32,420 nt of DNA from an uncultured Collinsella sp. (GCA_900552875.1 USCS01000001.1:1-32420); one strand, 5' to 3'; shown: positions 8,240 through 17,028, counted from the stretch's first letter. Numbers and translations: made by a program. The notes: generated from the letters alone by a model not told the origin.

Positions 8240-8270
8240 ATGTGGCAAAGGGACAGCCCCTTTGTCACAT
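8240..8270. repeat. Palindromic repeat, copy 2
   Basis: Divergent copy of the 33-bp palindrome: 15-bp arms with two mismatches (ATGTGGCAAAGGGAC against a complement ending TTTGTCACAT) around a central A. It lies exactly between two converging genes, 28 bases after the plus-strand stop and touching the stop codon of the ABC gene. It may act as a bidirectional hairpin at both 3' ends. Confidence 0.85.
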
Positions 8271-11200
8271 TATTCCGAGCGCAGAGCCTCTACGGGGTCT
8301 TTCTTAGACGCGCTGCGGGCCGGCAACAAGCCAGCGACGACCGTCAGCACCACCGAGATCGCGATGAGCGCCAGCGCGTCCTGAACGGGCAGGCTCATCA
8401 GGTTGGGAACCTGCTTGGTCGCAAGCGCCCAGGCATTGACCGGGAGGCTCACGAGCACCACGACGGCGATGGCAAAAACGCCGGCGATAAGGCCCTCGAT
8501 AAACGTCTCGGCGTTAAACACGTTGGCCACGTTGCGCTTCGATGCGCCAATCGCGCGCAGAATGCCAATCTCCTTTTTGCGCTCCAGCACGCTGATGTAC
8601 GTGATGATGCCGATCATGATGGAGCTCACCACCAGGCTGATGCTCACAAACGCGATAAGCACCAAACTGATGGTGTTCACAATATCGGTCACCGAGCCCA
8701 TGATGATGCCCATATAGTCGGTGTACGAGATTGCCTGCTCGTCGTGTCCGGCGGCTTTGACCTGCTTGTTGTACGCATCGATATGGTCGAGCACGCGTTC
8801 CTTGGCCTCAAAGTCGCGCGGGAAAATCTTGACGGAAATGGGGTCGGCCTCGTCCGCATAGCCCAGCGTGGTCAGATTGTTGTCGTAGGTGAGCTTCGAC
8901 GCCTTTGCATAGCTCATCATGAGCGAGCTCAGATCCTCGGCGTCCATGTTGAAGTGGATGGCACGGGCAAACGCGCTCGCATCCACGTGCATGGCGCTCG
9001 CCAGGCTGGCAAAGGTCGACGACATCTGCGTCGCCATCTGATCCATAAGCCCCGCCGCTCCCGCTTTGAGCTGGGAAGACACCGTCGCTGCGATTCTGTT
9101 GCTGAGCGATTGCATCACCTGGTCCATAGCCTGCTGCAAATAGGGCGCGAGCTGTTTTTGTACGTAGTCGGTCATAGCCTGCTGCAGTCGCTCCGCCAGT
9201 GCGTCTCCGCCCAGCGCTTTGAGCTGCGCCAAGCATTGCTGCGCCGCAGCATCGTTCTCAAGATACGCCGAGAACGCAGCAGCGAGCTTCGATGCATCCT
9301 TAAGGTCCTCGGGCGTCAGCGCCTTAAACTGATTGGACTGCATAAAGCCAACAAACAGCCGGTTGGCAAGCGTGCCCACCTGCTGCATCTGCTCGGGCGT
9401 GAGTTCCAAGCCATCAAAGACACCCGAGAAATCGGGGGTCGGTGCCTTGGCCATGATGTCGCTGAAGTCGATGTCCTTGCCCACGCCCGAAAGGTCGATA
9501 TCCAAGCCCGACAAATCGATGCCCGAAAGATCCATGCCACCGGCCGTACCCGAGAGTGCAGACATATCGAACGAGAACGCACTCTTGAGCGCCGCCTCGT
9601 CAACGCTGAACATGCTGCCCAGGTCCACGCCCTGCTTGGCCTCGCCTTGCAGCTCGTCGAACGTTTTGCCGGTAAAGACATCCGTCTCGGGATGAGCAAG
9701 CTGTTCCTGAACGATCTGCGAATCGGCAGCGCGCTCCATAAGTTGGCGAGTCAACGCGTGCGTGTAGGCAATACCCGGAGACAACGCACTGGCATTGGCA
9801 GTCTCGTTGGGACGCACCACGCCCACAATGCGCACGTCGATACCGTCGGCAACCTTGGCTGCCATAAAGTCGGTGTCGCCAGACATATCGGTCCACATAC
9901 CGGTCTCTTCGTTTTTGCGATACGCATCGGCCGGCGACAACACCTTAAACGTCGTAGACAGCGCATCGTCGTAGGTAAAGTCGGCGGCGGTCTCGGGCGT
10001 TTCGACCTCGCCGTCAGCCGTCATAGCACTGTTAACCAGGTCGTTGAGCTCATCGATATCCAGCGCACCGATGCTATAGAGCGTGTAGTCGCCCACCGTA
10101 CCGCGGCTCGAAAGCACCATCACGGCTTCGTTGGCGGACGTGGGCCAATGACCGGCGACGACGTCGTACTGGCTGTCGAGCAGGCTCTGGTCGTCAATCA
10201 TCTCGTTGAAGACCGAGGTCCCCATGGACTCCATGCTCACCGTTGCCGCCGAGCTCGCGCCTCCGCTCATAGCCTCGGTCATCGCGTTGGGCACCAGGCG
10301 CACGGGCTTCTCGTCGCCCTTGCCCGCGCGATACACGACCGGCGTCACGCCGTAGCTGTACTGAATGGCGTTGACCTCTTTGTCGATGCCGTCGCCGCCA
10401 TCGTCGAGCCACGCCTTAAAGCTCGTCATATCGTTGGACTTAACGCTCGCAAACATATCCTTTACGGCCGTGACCACAGGAATCTTATCGGTTCCTTTAG
10501 CCTTGCCGCCGGCACTGTCGTCGGATGAATCCACGTTTTCAGGCGAGTCATCATCCGCAGCCCCCTGTCCGCCCATCATGGACGACAGGTCGTAATCCTG
10601 CTTGGAGATGGTGAGCGGATAGCTCGAGAGCGTATCCTCCTCGACCTTTTTGATGTAGTTGTTCACGCCGTTGGAGAGCGCCAGAATCGCCGCGATGCCG
10701 ATAATACCGATCGAGCCCGCGAATGCCGTCATAGCCGTACGGCCCTTCTTGGTCATGAGGTTGCGTGCCGAAAGCCCCAGCGCCGTCACAAAGCTCATCG
10801 AGGTTTTGCGCGTGGGCTTGGCTTCGCGACGCGCAGCCCCAGCGGCGTCGAAGGGGTCGGAATCGTCGGTGATCTTTCCATCTGCGAGATTGACGATGCG
10901 CGTGGCGTACTGGTACGCCAGCTCGGGGTTGTGCGTGACCATGATGACCAGGCGGTCGCGCGCAACCTCCTTGAGCAAGTCCATGACCTGCACGGACGTC
11001 GTCGAGTCCAGGGCGCCGGTCGGCTCGTCTGCCAACACGATCTCGGGGTCGTTAATCAGGGCACGGGCAATGGCCACGCGCTGCATCTGTCCGCCCGAAA
11101 GCTGGCTCGGACGCTTGTTCACATGCTCGCCCAGACCAACTGCCTCAAGCGCCTCGCGCGCACGCTGGCGACGCTCGGCATGGCCAACGCCCGTGAGCGT

Positions 11201-11524
11201 GAGCGCCAGCTCCACGTTTTCCAAAATGGTCTGATGCGGAATAAGGTTATAGCTCTGGAACACAAAGCCGATGCGGTTGTTGCGGTAGGCGTCCCAATCG
11301 CGGTCGCGGAAGTCCTTGGTCGAAATACCGTCGATGAGCAGATCGCCCGAGTCAAAATGATCCAATCCGCCGATGACGTTGAGCATCGTAGTTTTGCCCG
11401 AACCCGAAGGGCCCAGAATGGCCACGAACTCGTTGTCTCGAAAGGCCAGGCTCACGTTATCGAGCGCCACCTGCGTAAACGACTGCGTGACGTACCTTTT
11501 GCAAATATCTTTGAGCTCCAGCAT
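8270..11524 (-). CDS. ABC transporter, ATPase fused to FtsX/MacB-type permease
   Basis: A 1084-aa one-chain half-transporter of the MacB/LolCDE type, which uses cytosolic ATP hydrolysis to drive export or mechanical work on the extracytoplasmic side. Residues 1-230 are the ABC ATPase: Walker A GPSGSGKT (38-45), signature LSGGQ (142-146), Walker B IVLADE (162-167). A first membrane helix follows at about residue 265-290 (MTAFAGSIGIIGIAAILAL). Then comes an outer domain of about 600 residues, far longer than in MacB, and three C-terminal helices with the FtsX signature ERKKEIGILRAIGAS. Around residues 660-685 the outer domain has a repeated (D/I)xLSG pattern. The ATG at 11524 is preferred over the in-frame TTG at 11533, because GGGAGAGG lies 9 bases before it. 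Substrate unknown; peptides or antimicrobials are usual in such families. Confidence 0.92.
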   Translation of the reverse strand: MLELKDICKRYVTQSFTQVALDNVSLAFRDNEFVAILGPSGSGKTTMLNVIGGLDHFDSGDLLIDGISTKDFRDRDWDAYRNNRIGFVFQSYNLIPHQTILENVELALTLTGVGHAERRQRAREALEAVGLGEHVNKRPSQLSGGQMQRVAIARALINDPEIVLADEPTGALDSTTSVQVMDLLKEVARDRLVIMVTHNPELAYQYATRIVNLADGKITDDSDPFDAAGAARREAKPTRKTSMSFVTALGLSARNLMTKKGRTAMTAFAGSIGIIGIAAILALSNGVNNYIKKVEEDTLSSYPLTISKQDYDLSSMMGGQGAADDDSPENVDSSDDSAGGKAKGTDKIPVVTAVKDMFASVKSNDMTSFKAWLDDGGDGIDKEVNAIQYSYGVTPVVYRAGKGDEKPVRLVPNAMTEAMSGGASSAATVSMESMGTSVFNEMIDDQSLLDSQYDVVAGHWPTSANEAVMVLSSRGTVGDYTLYSIGALDIDELNDLVNSAMTADGEVETPETAADFTYDDALSTTFKVLSPADAYRKNEETGMWTDMSGDTDFMAAKVADGIDVRIVGVVRPNETANASALSPGIAYTHALTRQLMERAADSQIVQEQLAHPETDVFTGKTFDELQGEAKQGVDLGSMFSVDEAALKSAFSFDMSALSGTAGGMDLSGIDLSGLDIDLSGVGKDIDFSDIMAKAPTPDFSGVFDGLELTPEQMQQVGTLANRLFVGFMQSNQFKALTPEDLKDASKLAAAFSAYLENDAAAQQCLAQLKALGGDALAERLQQAMTDYVQKQLAPYLQQAMDQVMQSLSNRIAATVSSQLKAGAAGLMDQMATQMSSTFASLASAMHVDASAFARAIHFNMDAEDLSSLMMSYAKASKLTYDNNLTTLGYADEADPISVKIFPRDFEAKERVLDHIDAYNKQVKAAGHDEQAISYTDYMGIIMGSVTDIVNTISLVLIAFVSISLVVSSIMIGIITYISVLERKKEIGILRAIGASKRNVANVFNAETFIEGLIAGVFAIAVVVLVSLPVNAWALATKQVPNLMSLPVQDALALIAISVVLTVVAGLLPARSASKKDPVEALRSE

Positions 11525-11702
11525 GGACGGCAACCTCTCCCGCGCGGGTACACTCGCCCGCTCTCCCCCGCCGTTCGTATTCGACGCGTTTGTCCTACTC
11601 TATTCCGTTTTTTAGTCCACACCAGTGAGAAACGTCACGAACCGCGCCAAAACGAACGGGACGACACGCCACACAGCGCACCGTCCCGCACACAACATTG
11701 AC

Positions 11703-11735
11703 AATGTGACAAAGGGACTGTCCCTTTGTCACATT
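11703..11735. repeat. Palindromic repeat, copy 3
   Basis: Perfect 16-bp inverted repeat, arms identical to copy 1, with T instead of C at the centre. It starts 15 bases beyond the stop codon of the TlpA-like gene, so it would be in the 3' end of that transcript. The rest of the gap between 11525 and 11749 contains the promoter region of the ABC gene; I see no gene in it. Confidence 0.9.
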
Positions 11736-11749
11736 CGTGTACTCAGCCT

Positions 11750-12721
11750 TTACTGCTCGCTATTCGCAATCGCCTGGTCAATAAGCTTGTCGAGCGCTGC
11801 GCGCTGCTCGGCGGAGCTGATGGCTCCCACGATGGGCTCCCCTACGATGTTGCCATTCTGATCGATGACATACGTTGTCGGGAACGAGAACAAATTTGAC
11901 GTGAACTTACCGGCCTCGCTATCCGACTTGAACCAGATGTTCTTATACGTCACGCCCTTCTTGCTCAGCACGTCCTTGGCATCTGCAATCTCGCCCTTGT
12001 TGCCATCGAGCGTAAAGGAATTGACGCCCACGACCTGGCCGCCCTTCTCGGCAAGCTCCTGATTCAGTTTCTCAAGATCGCCCAGCTCGCCCACGCACGG
12101 CTTGCAAGTAGTGAACCAGAAGTTCATGACGGTGACCTTGTTCTTAGAGAACAGCTCGTCGCTGTTCACGTCGTTGCCATCCAGGTCCTTGCCCGTAAAG
12201 CTGGGGAACTTCGTCGCCTCGCTCGAAGCATTGGCACCAGCCGTCATGCCAGCGGTCGAAGCGTCGACGCTCTCGCCTGCACTCGGCGTGCTTCCACAGC
12301 CGGGGAACTCCTTCTCCAGGCTCTCGAGCTTGTCCTCGATCTCCTTAATCTGCTGTGCACCGGCCTTGAGTGTCTTAAGCTCATCCGCCGTGAACTCATC
12401 CTTGGCACCGTCGATGGTCTTGAGCAGAAAATCGCCGTAATTGCTGCCGTCCTCAATCATTGCCGAGTCTTTATTTGCTGCATTGAATACCTTTTCCCAC
12501 AGCGCGTTATCACTCGAAAAGATCTCGTTCTCCTTCTGCATGAGCTTCGCATACAGCTCGGCGGCCTCGTCGGCATTGGCCGGCTTCTGCGCAGTGAGTT
12601 CTGCGATCTTAGGATTGGAGCTCGCAGATTCGCTCGCATTGCCACCGGGCGCCGAACATGCCACAAGACACAAGGCCAATACCGGCACCATAAACAGGGC
12701 CGCAATCTTAGAAAGCTTCAT
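11750..12721 (-). CDS. TlpA/ResA-like thioredoxin-fold lipoprotein
   Basis: A 323-aa lipoprotein acting as a thiol-disulfide oxidoreductase on the outer face of the membrane. A signal peptide ends in LVAC with the lipidated Cys at 22. A helical, charged region of about 120 residues follows, then an Ala/Ser-rich linker, and from about 165 a thioredoxin fold with FPSFTGKDLDGNDV and the active site TTCKPC (Cys206 and Cys209). The cis-proline loop FPTTYVID comes near the end. ATG 12721 is chosen over 12727 because GGAGGA is 7 bases from it and only 1 base from the other. It is the last gene of a three-gene cassette after the polyferredoxin, which probably supplies reductant. The N-terminal helical domain is not standard for ResA. 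Confidence 0.9.
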   Translation of the reverse strand: MKLSKIAALFMVPVLALCLVACSAPGGNASESASSNPKIAELTAQKPANADEAAELYAKLMQKENEIFSSDNALWEKVFNAANKDSAMIEDGSNYGDFLLKTIDGAKDEFTADELKTLKAGAQQIKEIEDKLESLEKEFPGCGSTPSAGESVDASTAGMTAGANASSEATKFPSFTGKDLDGNDVNSDELFSKNKVTVMNFWFTTCKPCVGELGDLEKLNQELAEKGGQVVGVNSFTLDGNKGEIADAKDVLSKKGVTYKNIWFKSDSEAGKFTSNLFSFPTTYVIDQNGNIVGEPIVGAISSAEQRAALDKLIDQAIANSEQ

Positions 12722-12750
12722 AGTCATTCCTCCGTTTTGTCGAAGCTTGT

Positions 12751-13653
12751 TTACTTTTTATCAGCGGTCAAGGGAAGCTTTTCCGCCGACACATCCAGGC
12801 CATAGCGATAGCTGATGGCATCGACGGGACAGGCCCCAATGCACTTTCCGCACCGGATGCATTCGGCATGATTGGGTGCGCGGACCACATCAACGTCCAT
12901 CTGACAAACCTTTGAGCACTTGCCGCACGAGACACATTTGCATGCGTCAACCCGAATCCCCAGTAGGGACACCCTATTCATAAGCGCATAGAATGCGCCG
13001 AGTGGACAAATCCATTTGCAGAAGGGGCGGTAGAACAAAACACTCAGCACTACCACGGCAATGAGAACGGCAAGTTTCCAAGTAAAGAGCTGTCCCAACG
13101 CAGATCGAATGCCGGCATTGGCAATGGCCAGCGGAATGGCGCCCTCGAGCACACCCTGCGGACAGATGTACTTACAAAAGAACGGGTCGCCCATGCCCAC
13201 GTCGTTAACCACCAAGACGGGTAGCAGCACCACGGCAAACAGCAACACGACGTACTTGATGTACGTGAGCGGCTTGAGCTTTTTCGTGGAGAACTTTTTG
13301 CCGGGAATCTTGTGAAGCAGCTCCTGCAGCCAGCCAAACGGGCACAGAAAGCCGCATACAAAGCGTCCCAGCAGCACGCCGAGCAAAATGAGCGTACCGG
13401 TAACATAGTAAGAAAAGTTGAACTTGGATGAACCTACTACCGACTGGAACGATCCGATGGGGCACGCACCCGATGCCGCGGGGCACGAATAGCAGTTAAG
13501 TCCAGGCACGCAGACGGTTTTTCCCGCGCCCTGATAGATGCCGCCTTTGGCAAAGTTCGGCAGGTGAATGTTGGTGACGAGCGTCGCCGCCGCCTGAATG
13601 AATCCGCGAAATCGAGCCAAAACATGCGACGCAGTGTTTTCTCTTTTATCCAA
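12751..13653 (-). CDS. NapH-like membrane polyferredoxin (4Fe-4S)
   Basis: A 300-aa integral membrane protein of the NapH/YccM group that moves electrons across or along the membrane. An early cysteine cluster NCYSCPAASGACPIG is followed by four to five hydrophobic segments. Between them are CGFLCPFGW, CKYICPQG and CKWICPLGAF, the CxxxCP motifs of this family. Two classical ferredoxin 4Fe-4S motifs close the protein: CVSCGKCSKVC and CIRCGKCIGACPVD. I start it at a TTG (13653) that overlaps the stop of the preceding small CXXC gene (TTGGATAA), with GGAG 10 bases upstream; this implies translational coupling. A longer frame to 13740 exists but duplicates the coding space of that small gene. It most likely feeds electrons to the TlpA-like lipoprotein; this is inference. 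Confidence 0.88.
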   Translation of the reverse strand: MDKRENTASHVLARFRGFIQAAATLVTNIHLPNFAKGGIYQGAGKTVCVPGLNCYSCPAASGACPIGSFQSVVGSSKFNFSYYVTGTLILLGVLLGRFVCGFLCPFGWLQELLHKIPGKKFSTKKLKPLTYIKYVVLLFAVVLLPVLVVNDVGMGDPFFCKYICPQGVLEGAIPLAIANAGIRSALGQLFTWKLAVLIAVVVLSVLFYRPFCKWICPLGAFYALMNRVSLLGIRVDACKCVSCGKCSKVCQMDVDVVRAPNHAECIRCGKCIGACPVDAISYRYGLDVSAEKLPLTADKK

Positions 13654-13792
13654 TTCCGATACACTCCAAGCACAGCCTAATCGCTTTGGCCAGCACGGCA
13701 TCTGCCTCGCCACGCATAACGCCAAAGCACACCATGGCAATTCCGACGATCAACAAAGCGACCTGTACCACGGGTTTTACCGCTTTGAACAA
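13646..13792 (-). CDS. Small CXXC membrane protein, CD1871A-like (48 aa)
   Basis: A 48-residue protein beginning MFKAVKPVVQVALLIVG, with one hydrophobic helix (about residues 7-27), a short charged segment MRGEADAVLAKA and the ending CLECIGIG. The size and the C-terminal CxxCIGIG match, from memory, the small CD1871A-type CXXC family found beside 4Fe-4S proteins in clostridia. The TTG start at 13792 has AAAGGAG with 8 bases of spacing, and the stop overlaps the start of the polyferredoxin gene. It is first in the thiol/ferredoxin cassette and divergent from the two-component system. Its CXXC could relay electrons or bind a metal at the membrane; no function is established that I know of. Confidence 0.82.
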   Translation of the reverse strand: MFKAVKPVVQVALLIVGIAMVCFGVMRGEADAVLAKAIRLCLECIGIG

Positions 13793-13882
13793 CCTGACCA
13801 CTCCTTTCGTTACGCGACCATTGGACCATATCGGCTATAAAATCCGTGTTAAGCGCGATTTGAAATGTGCAAGGAGACTGTT
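13793..13882. promoter_or_regulatory. Divergent promoter region between redox cassette and two-component system
   Basis: A 90-bp gap serving two divergent operons. On the minus strand TTAACA, 16 bases, TATGGT is a fair promoter for the cassette. On the plus strand TATAAAAT near 13836 could be the -10 of the regulator operon, without a clear -35. Two direct copies of GACCAT (13816-13821 and 13824-13829), 8 bp apart, are a possible but unproven response-regulator site. Confidence 0.4.
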
Positions 13883-14557
13883 ATGCGTATTTTGATCGTC
13901 GAGGACGAGCGGGCGCTGTGCGACGCAATCGCGCGCAGCTTGCGGAACTTGGCGTACAGTGTCGACTGCTGTCACGACGGACAGGAGGCGCTCGACCTAC
14001 TGGACGTTGAGGCCTTCGACCTCGTGGTACTCGACCTCAACCTTCCCCGCATCGACGGCATGACCGTACTCAGGGAACTTAGGAAAACTGACTGCGAGAC
14101 TAAGGTACTGATTCTGTCCGCACGTGGCGAAGTATCAGATAAAGTCGCCGGACTCGATGCCGGCGCCAACGATTACCTCACCAAGCCGTTTCATCTGGAC
14201 GAGCTTGCGGCAAGGATTCGCAGCCTTACCCTAAGACGCTTTACACAAAGCGACGTAGTTTTAACCTGCGGAAAGCTCAGCTTTGACACCAAGGCGCGCA
14301 TCGCTTCCGTGGACAGCGAGGCTTTATCTCTTACGCGCAAGGAAACGGGAATCTTGGAATACCTGATGCTTAATCAGGGGCGTCCGGTAAGTCAAGAGGA
14401 GCTTATCGAGCACGTTTGGGATAGCAGCGTAAACAGCTTTAGCAACGCAACCCGCGTTCATATCTCGTCACTCCGCAAAAAGCTACGCAGCGCTTTGGGA
14501 TACGACCCGATTCGCAATCGGATTGGAGAGGGCTACGTTATGGAGGATAGCGAATGA
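13883..14557 (+). CDS. OmpR-family response regulator
   Basis: A 224-aa two-domain DNA-binding response regulator. The receiver domain (1-115) has the acidic pair in VEDE, phosphoacceptor Asp51 in VVLDLNLP, and the conserved Lys of LTKPF near 101. The C-terminal winged helix (about 125-220) has LTRKETGILEYLMLNQG, a recognition helix NATRVHISSLRKKL and the wing IGEGYVM. The frame opens at an ATG at 13865, but AAGGAG lies 6 bases before the ATG at 13883, which gives the normal family N-terminus. Its stop overlaps the kinase start by 4 bases (ATGA). It probably autoregulates and controls the divergent CXXC/polyferredoxin/TlpA cassette. Confidence 0.93.
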   Translation: MRILIVEDERALCDAIARSLRNLAYSVDCCHDGQEALDLLDVEAFDLVVLDLNLPRIDGMTVLRELRKTDCETKVLILSARGEVSDKVAGLDAGANDYLTKPFHLDELAARIRSLTLRRFTQSDVVLTCGKLSFDTKARIASVDSEALSLTRKETGILEYLMLNQGRPVSQEELIEHVWDSSVNSFSNATRVHISSLRKKLRSALGYDPIRNRIGEGYVMEDSE

Positions 14558-15705
14558 AAAGGCTTTCGCTGCAATGGCGCATAACGATTATGACGGCACT
14601 GCTCACGTGTGCGGCGTGCGTGCTGACGAACTGCCTGGTCGGCTATACGGGCATGCGCTACATGGATGCCATCGGCAGTAACATCTCGGCCTTTAACGCA
14701 ACCGGCGAAGATTCGCCCCAGGCGTTCGACCCAACGAAAGCGACCCCCGATGACAAGGTCACGATCGTCGTAAACGACGCACAAGAGTCTTTTGGCACGA
14801 CAACCTGGTACATCACGGCTGGAGTCACACTCCTTGGCGGCGCGCTGGCATACTTTGCGAGCGGCCGTGCACTCAAACCGCTACGGGCTTTTGCAGCCCA
14901 GGTTGAGCGTGTGCAGCCTGACAACCTAAGCGAAATCAGACTCAGTGAAGATGTGCCCACCGAGCTACAGCGATGCAGCGCCTCTTTCAACGACATGATC
15001 GCCCGTCTTGGCGAAGGGTTCTCTGCGCAGCGTCAGTTTACCGGCAACGCCGCACACGAGCTGCGCACCCCGCTCGCCCTTATGCAAGCACAGATTGAAC
15101 TATTCATCTCCGAGCGCTCCGGTCTGCAACCCGAAACAGCCGAGCTGCTCGGCCTGCTACAAGAACAAACCGAGCGCATGTCTCGAATGACCAAGGTATT
15201 GCTCGAGATGAGTGAGCTCCGCAGCGTTCCTTGCGAGGACGCTGTTGAACTTGGTCCCTTGTCCGAAGAGGTCCTCACCGACCTTGCGCCACTTGCCGAA
15301 AATAAGGGCATAGCCCTCAATTGTGCTGGGAACGCTTTAGTAATCGGGAGCGACACGCTCCTCTATCGGCTGGTGTTTAACCTAGTCGAAAATGCCATCC
15401 GTTACAGCCACCCCGGCTCGACTGTCAACGTCTCCATCTGCGACAACGACAGCCACGTGTTCCTGCGAGTCGAGGACCAGGGCCCGGGAATACCCAAGCA
15501 GTACCGTGAGAGCATCTTCCAACCGTTCTTTCGCCTGGATAAATCCCGCAGCAGGGCATACGGCGGCGCAGGACTCGGACTAGCGCTTGTTTGGGAGATT
15601 GCAGCGCTTCACGGTGGCACGGTAGAGGTCGAAACAAGTTCCGAGAACGGAACCACCATGCTCGTAAGCCTTCCAAAACGATCCGTAGCGTTAACCGAAC
15701 AGTAA
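14554..15705 (+). CDS. Sensor histidine kinase
   Basis: A 383-aa membrane histidine kinase, partner of the response regulator whose stop it overlaps by 4 bases. The first helix (about 10-30) holds three cysteines. A short outer segment of about 55 residues follows (to about 85), then a second helix (WYITAGVTLLGGALAYFAS). A HAMP-like linker follows. The H-box AAHELRTPL has His168, then come an N-box VENAIRYS, G1 DQGPGIP and G2 GGAGLGLAL. The sensing domain is too small for a folded ligand-binding PAS domain, so it may sense the membrane, a partner protein or, given the cysteines and the neighbouring redox cassette, thiol state. The last point is speculation. Confidence 0.93.
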   Translation: MKRLSLQWRITIMTALLTCAACVLTNCLVGYTGMRYMDAIGSNISAFNATGEDSPQAFDPTKATPDDKVTIVVNDAQESFGTTTWYITAGVTLLGGALAYFASGRALKPLRAFAAQVERVQPDNLSEIRLSEDVPTELQRCSASFNDMIARLGEGFSAQRQFTGNAAHELRTPLALMQAQIELFISERSGLQPETAELLGLLQEQTERMSRMTKVLLEMSELRSVPCEDAVELGPLSEEVLTDLAPLAENKGIALNCAGNALVIGSDTLLYRLVFNLVENAIRYSHPGSTVNVSICDNDSHVFLRVEDQGPGIPKQYRESIFQPFFRLDKSRSRAYGGAGLGLALVWEIAALHGGTVEVETSSENGTTMLVSLPKRSVALTEQ

Positions 15706-15773
15706 AACGAAAGGGGTCCCGAGCAACAGGAGTACAATTGCTGCTATTGTTGCCACCCGATGGGAGATGGAAG

Positions 15774-16778
15774 ATGGACTGCGATGGCTACCCGCGCATT
15801 CCCATGCCGTTGATGTGCACCGCCTTTGTGCCGGGGCAGATTGACGCTGCGGTTGCAGGCATTTCCGACCCCGATTCGCGCGCCATTGCCACGGCAGAAG
15901 CGCTGTACTTTCGCGGACAGGCCACCCTCGCTGCCAAGACGGCGCGCCCCTATCTTGACGCCACCGACCCCGCACTGCGCTATTCTGCATGCCTTATCTG
16001 CGGATATGCCAGTCTGTCGCTCAACCGTATCGCCGATGCCCGCCGTTGCCTTGCGGGCATCCTCGATACGCCAACTGACGAGGAATCGCCCGCCGTCCAC
16101 GCCACGCATATCCTGTTCGCCTCGGCCGCGAGCGTCCTGCTGCACCTGCCTTCCCCGCATTCCGCCGAAGAGTTTTATCCGCTTGCGGCGCATCTGCCCG
16201 AAGGCCTGCGACTGTTCGCCAGCTACGTGATGGCGCATGCCCTATACCTGCGCGGCGAATATGGCCGCAGTCTGGGCATGGCGGAAAACGCCCTGATCAT
16301 GAAACAGGGAAGTTATCCCATCTCGGAGCTGTTCCTGCACCTGTCGGCTTCCATGGCATGCATGAGCCTCAAGGACATCGACGCCGCAAAGGCACACTTC
16401 GGAGCCGCTTGGGACGTTGCGCGTCCCGACGGCCTTATCGAGCTCGTTGGCGAGCACCACGGCCTTTTGCAGGGGCTTATCGAGGCGTGTCTAAAAACGC
16501 AATACCCTGACGACTTCGCACGCATCATCGAGATTACGTATCGATTCAGCTACGGCTGGCGGCGCATCCACAACCCCGATTCGGGCGAGGACGTGGCCGA
16601 CGATCTAACGACCACAGAATTCACCATGGCCATGCTCGCCTGTCGTGGGTGGACCAACGCCGAAATCGCACGCCATATGGGAGTATCGCCGGGCACCGTC
16701 AAAAACCGCCTATCAGGAGTGTATGCCAAGCTTGGTATCGGAACTCGCGCCGAGCTGGTTGCCCACATGTTGCGCTAG
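15774..16778 (+). CDS. LuxR-type transcriptional regulator
   Basis: A 334-aa regulator with a C-terminal LuxR/GerE helix-turn-helix (about 275-330): LTTTEFTMAMLACRGWTNAE, ARHMGVSPGTVKNRLSGVYA and KLGIGTRAELVAHML. The remaining 270 residues are Ala/Leu-rich, helical and TPR-like (LSLNRIADARRCLAGIL, ALYLRGEYGRSLGMAENAL), with no receiver or autoinducer domain visible. I choose the ATG at 15774 (GGAG 8 bases upstream). An in-frame TTG at 15738 with AGGAG 5 bases upstream is a serious alternative. It lies 68 bases after the kinase gene and may be co-transcribed. Coriobacteria carry many such regulators; the target here is unknown. Confidence 0.85.
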   Translation: MDCDGYPRIPMPLMCTAFVPGQIDAAVAGISDPDSRAIATAEALYFRGQATLAAKTARPYLDATDPALRYSACLICGYASLSLNRIADARRCLAGILDTPTDEESPAVHATHILFASAASVLLHLPSPHSAEEFYPLAAHLPEGLRLFASYVMAHALYLRGEYGRSLGMAENALIMKQGSYPISELFLHLSASMACMSLKDIDAAKAHFGAAWDVARPDGLIELVGEHHGLLQGLIEACLKTQYPDDFARIIEITYRFSYGWRRIHNPDSGEDVADDLTTTEFTMAMLACRGWTNAEIARHMGVSPGTVKNRLSGVYAKLGIGTRAELVAHMLR

Positions 16779-16839
16779 CGGTCAGACTGCCCGACATATC
16801 GAAAGCGTCCCGGGGGCCCGACGCCTTCGCGCGCTCAAA

Positions 16840-17028
16840 TTGGACATTTTGGCCATCGAACAGCACTACCGCCACGGGACACCTTCTCGCAAAGACAGCA
16901 ACGTCCCCCTTACGGCAGTCGCTGCAGCACTCGCCTTGGCAGGCGCCGGCCTCGTAGCCTACAGCGCCCGCCGCACGGCACTCGAAACCGACACCGCCAA
17001 TGAGGTCAATTCGGATAGGCCTCGCTAG
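16840..17028 (+). pseudogene. Remnant resembling a wall-anchor tail
   Basis: An open frame whose last 40 residues read SRKDSNVPLTAVAAALALAG, then AGLVAYSARR and a hydrophilic tail. This resembles the hydrophobic helix and basic stop of sortase-anchored surface proteins, but the LPXTG motif is absent and there is no body upstream. No ribosome binding site is evident before the nominal TTG at 16840. It is best read as the decayed 3' end of a surface-protein gene, though a small membrane peptide cannot be excluded. The rest of 16779-17134 shows nothing else. Confidence 0.35.

Noticed and set aside
8240..10528. 762-codon plus-strand frame opposite the ABC gene
   Set aside because: Starts inside the palindromic repeat; His/Arg/Val-rich shadow of a well-supported gene.
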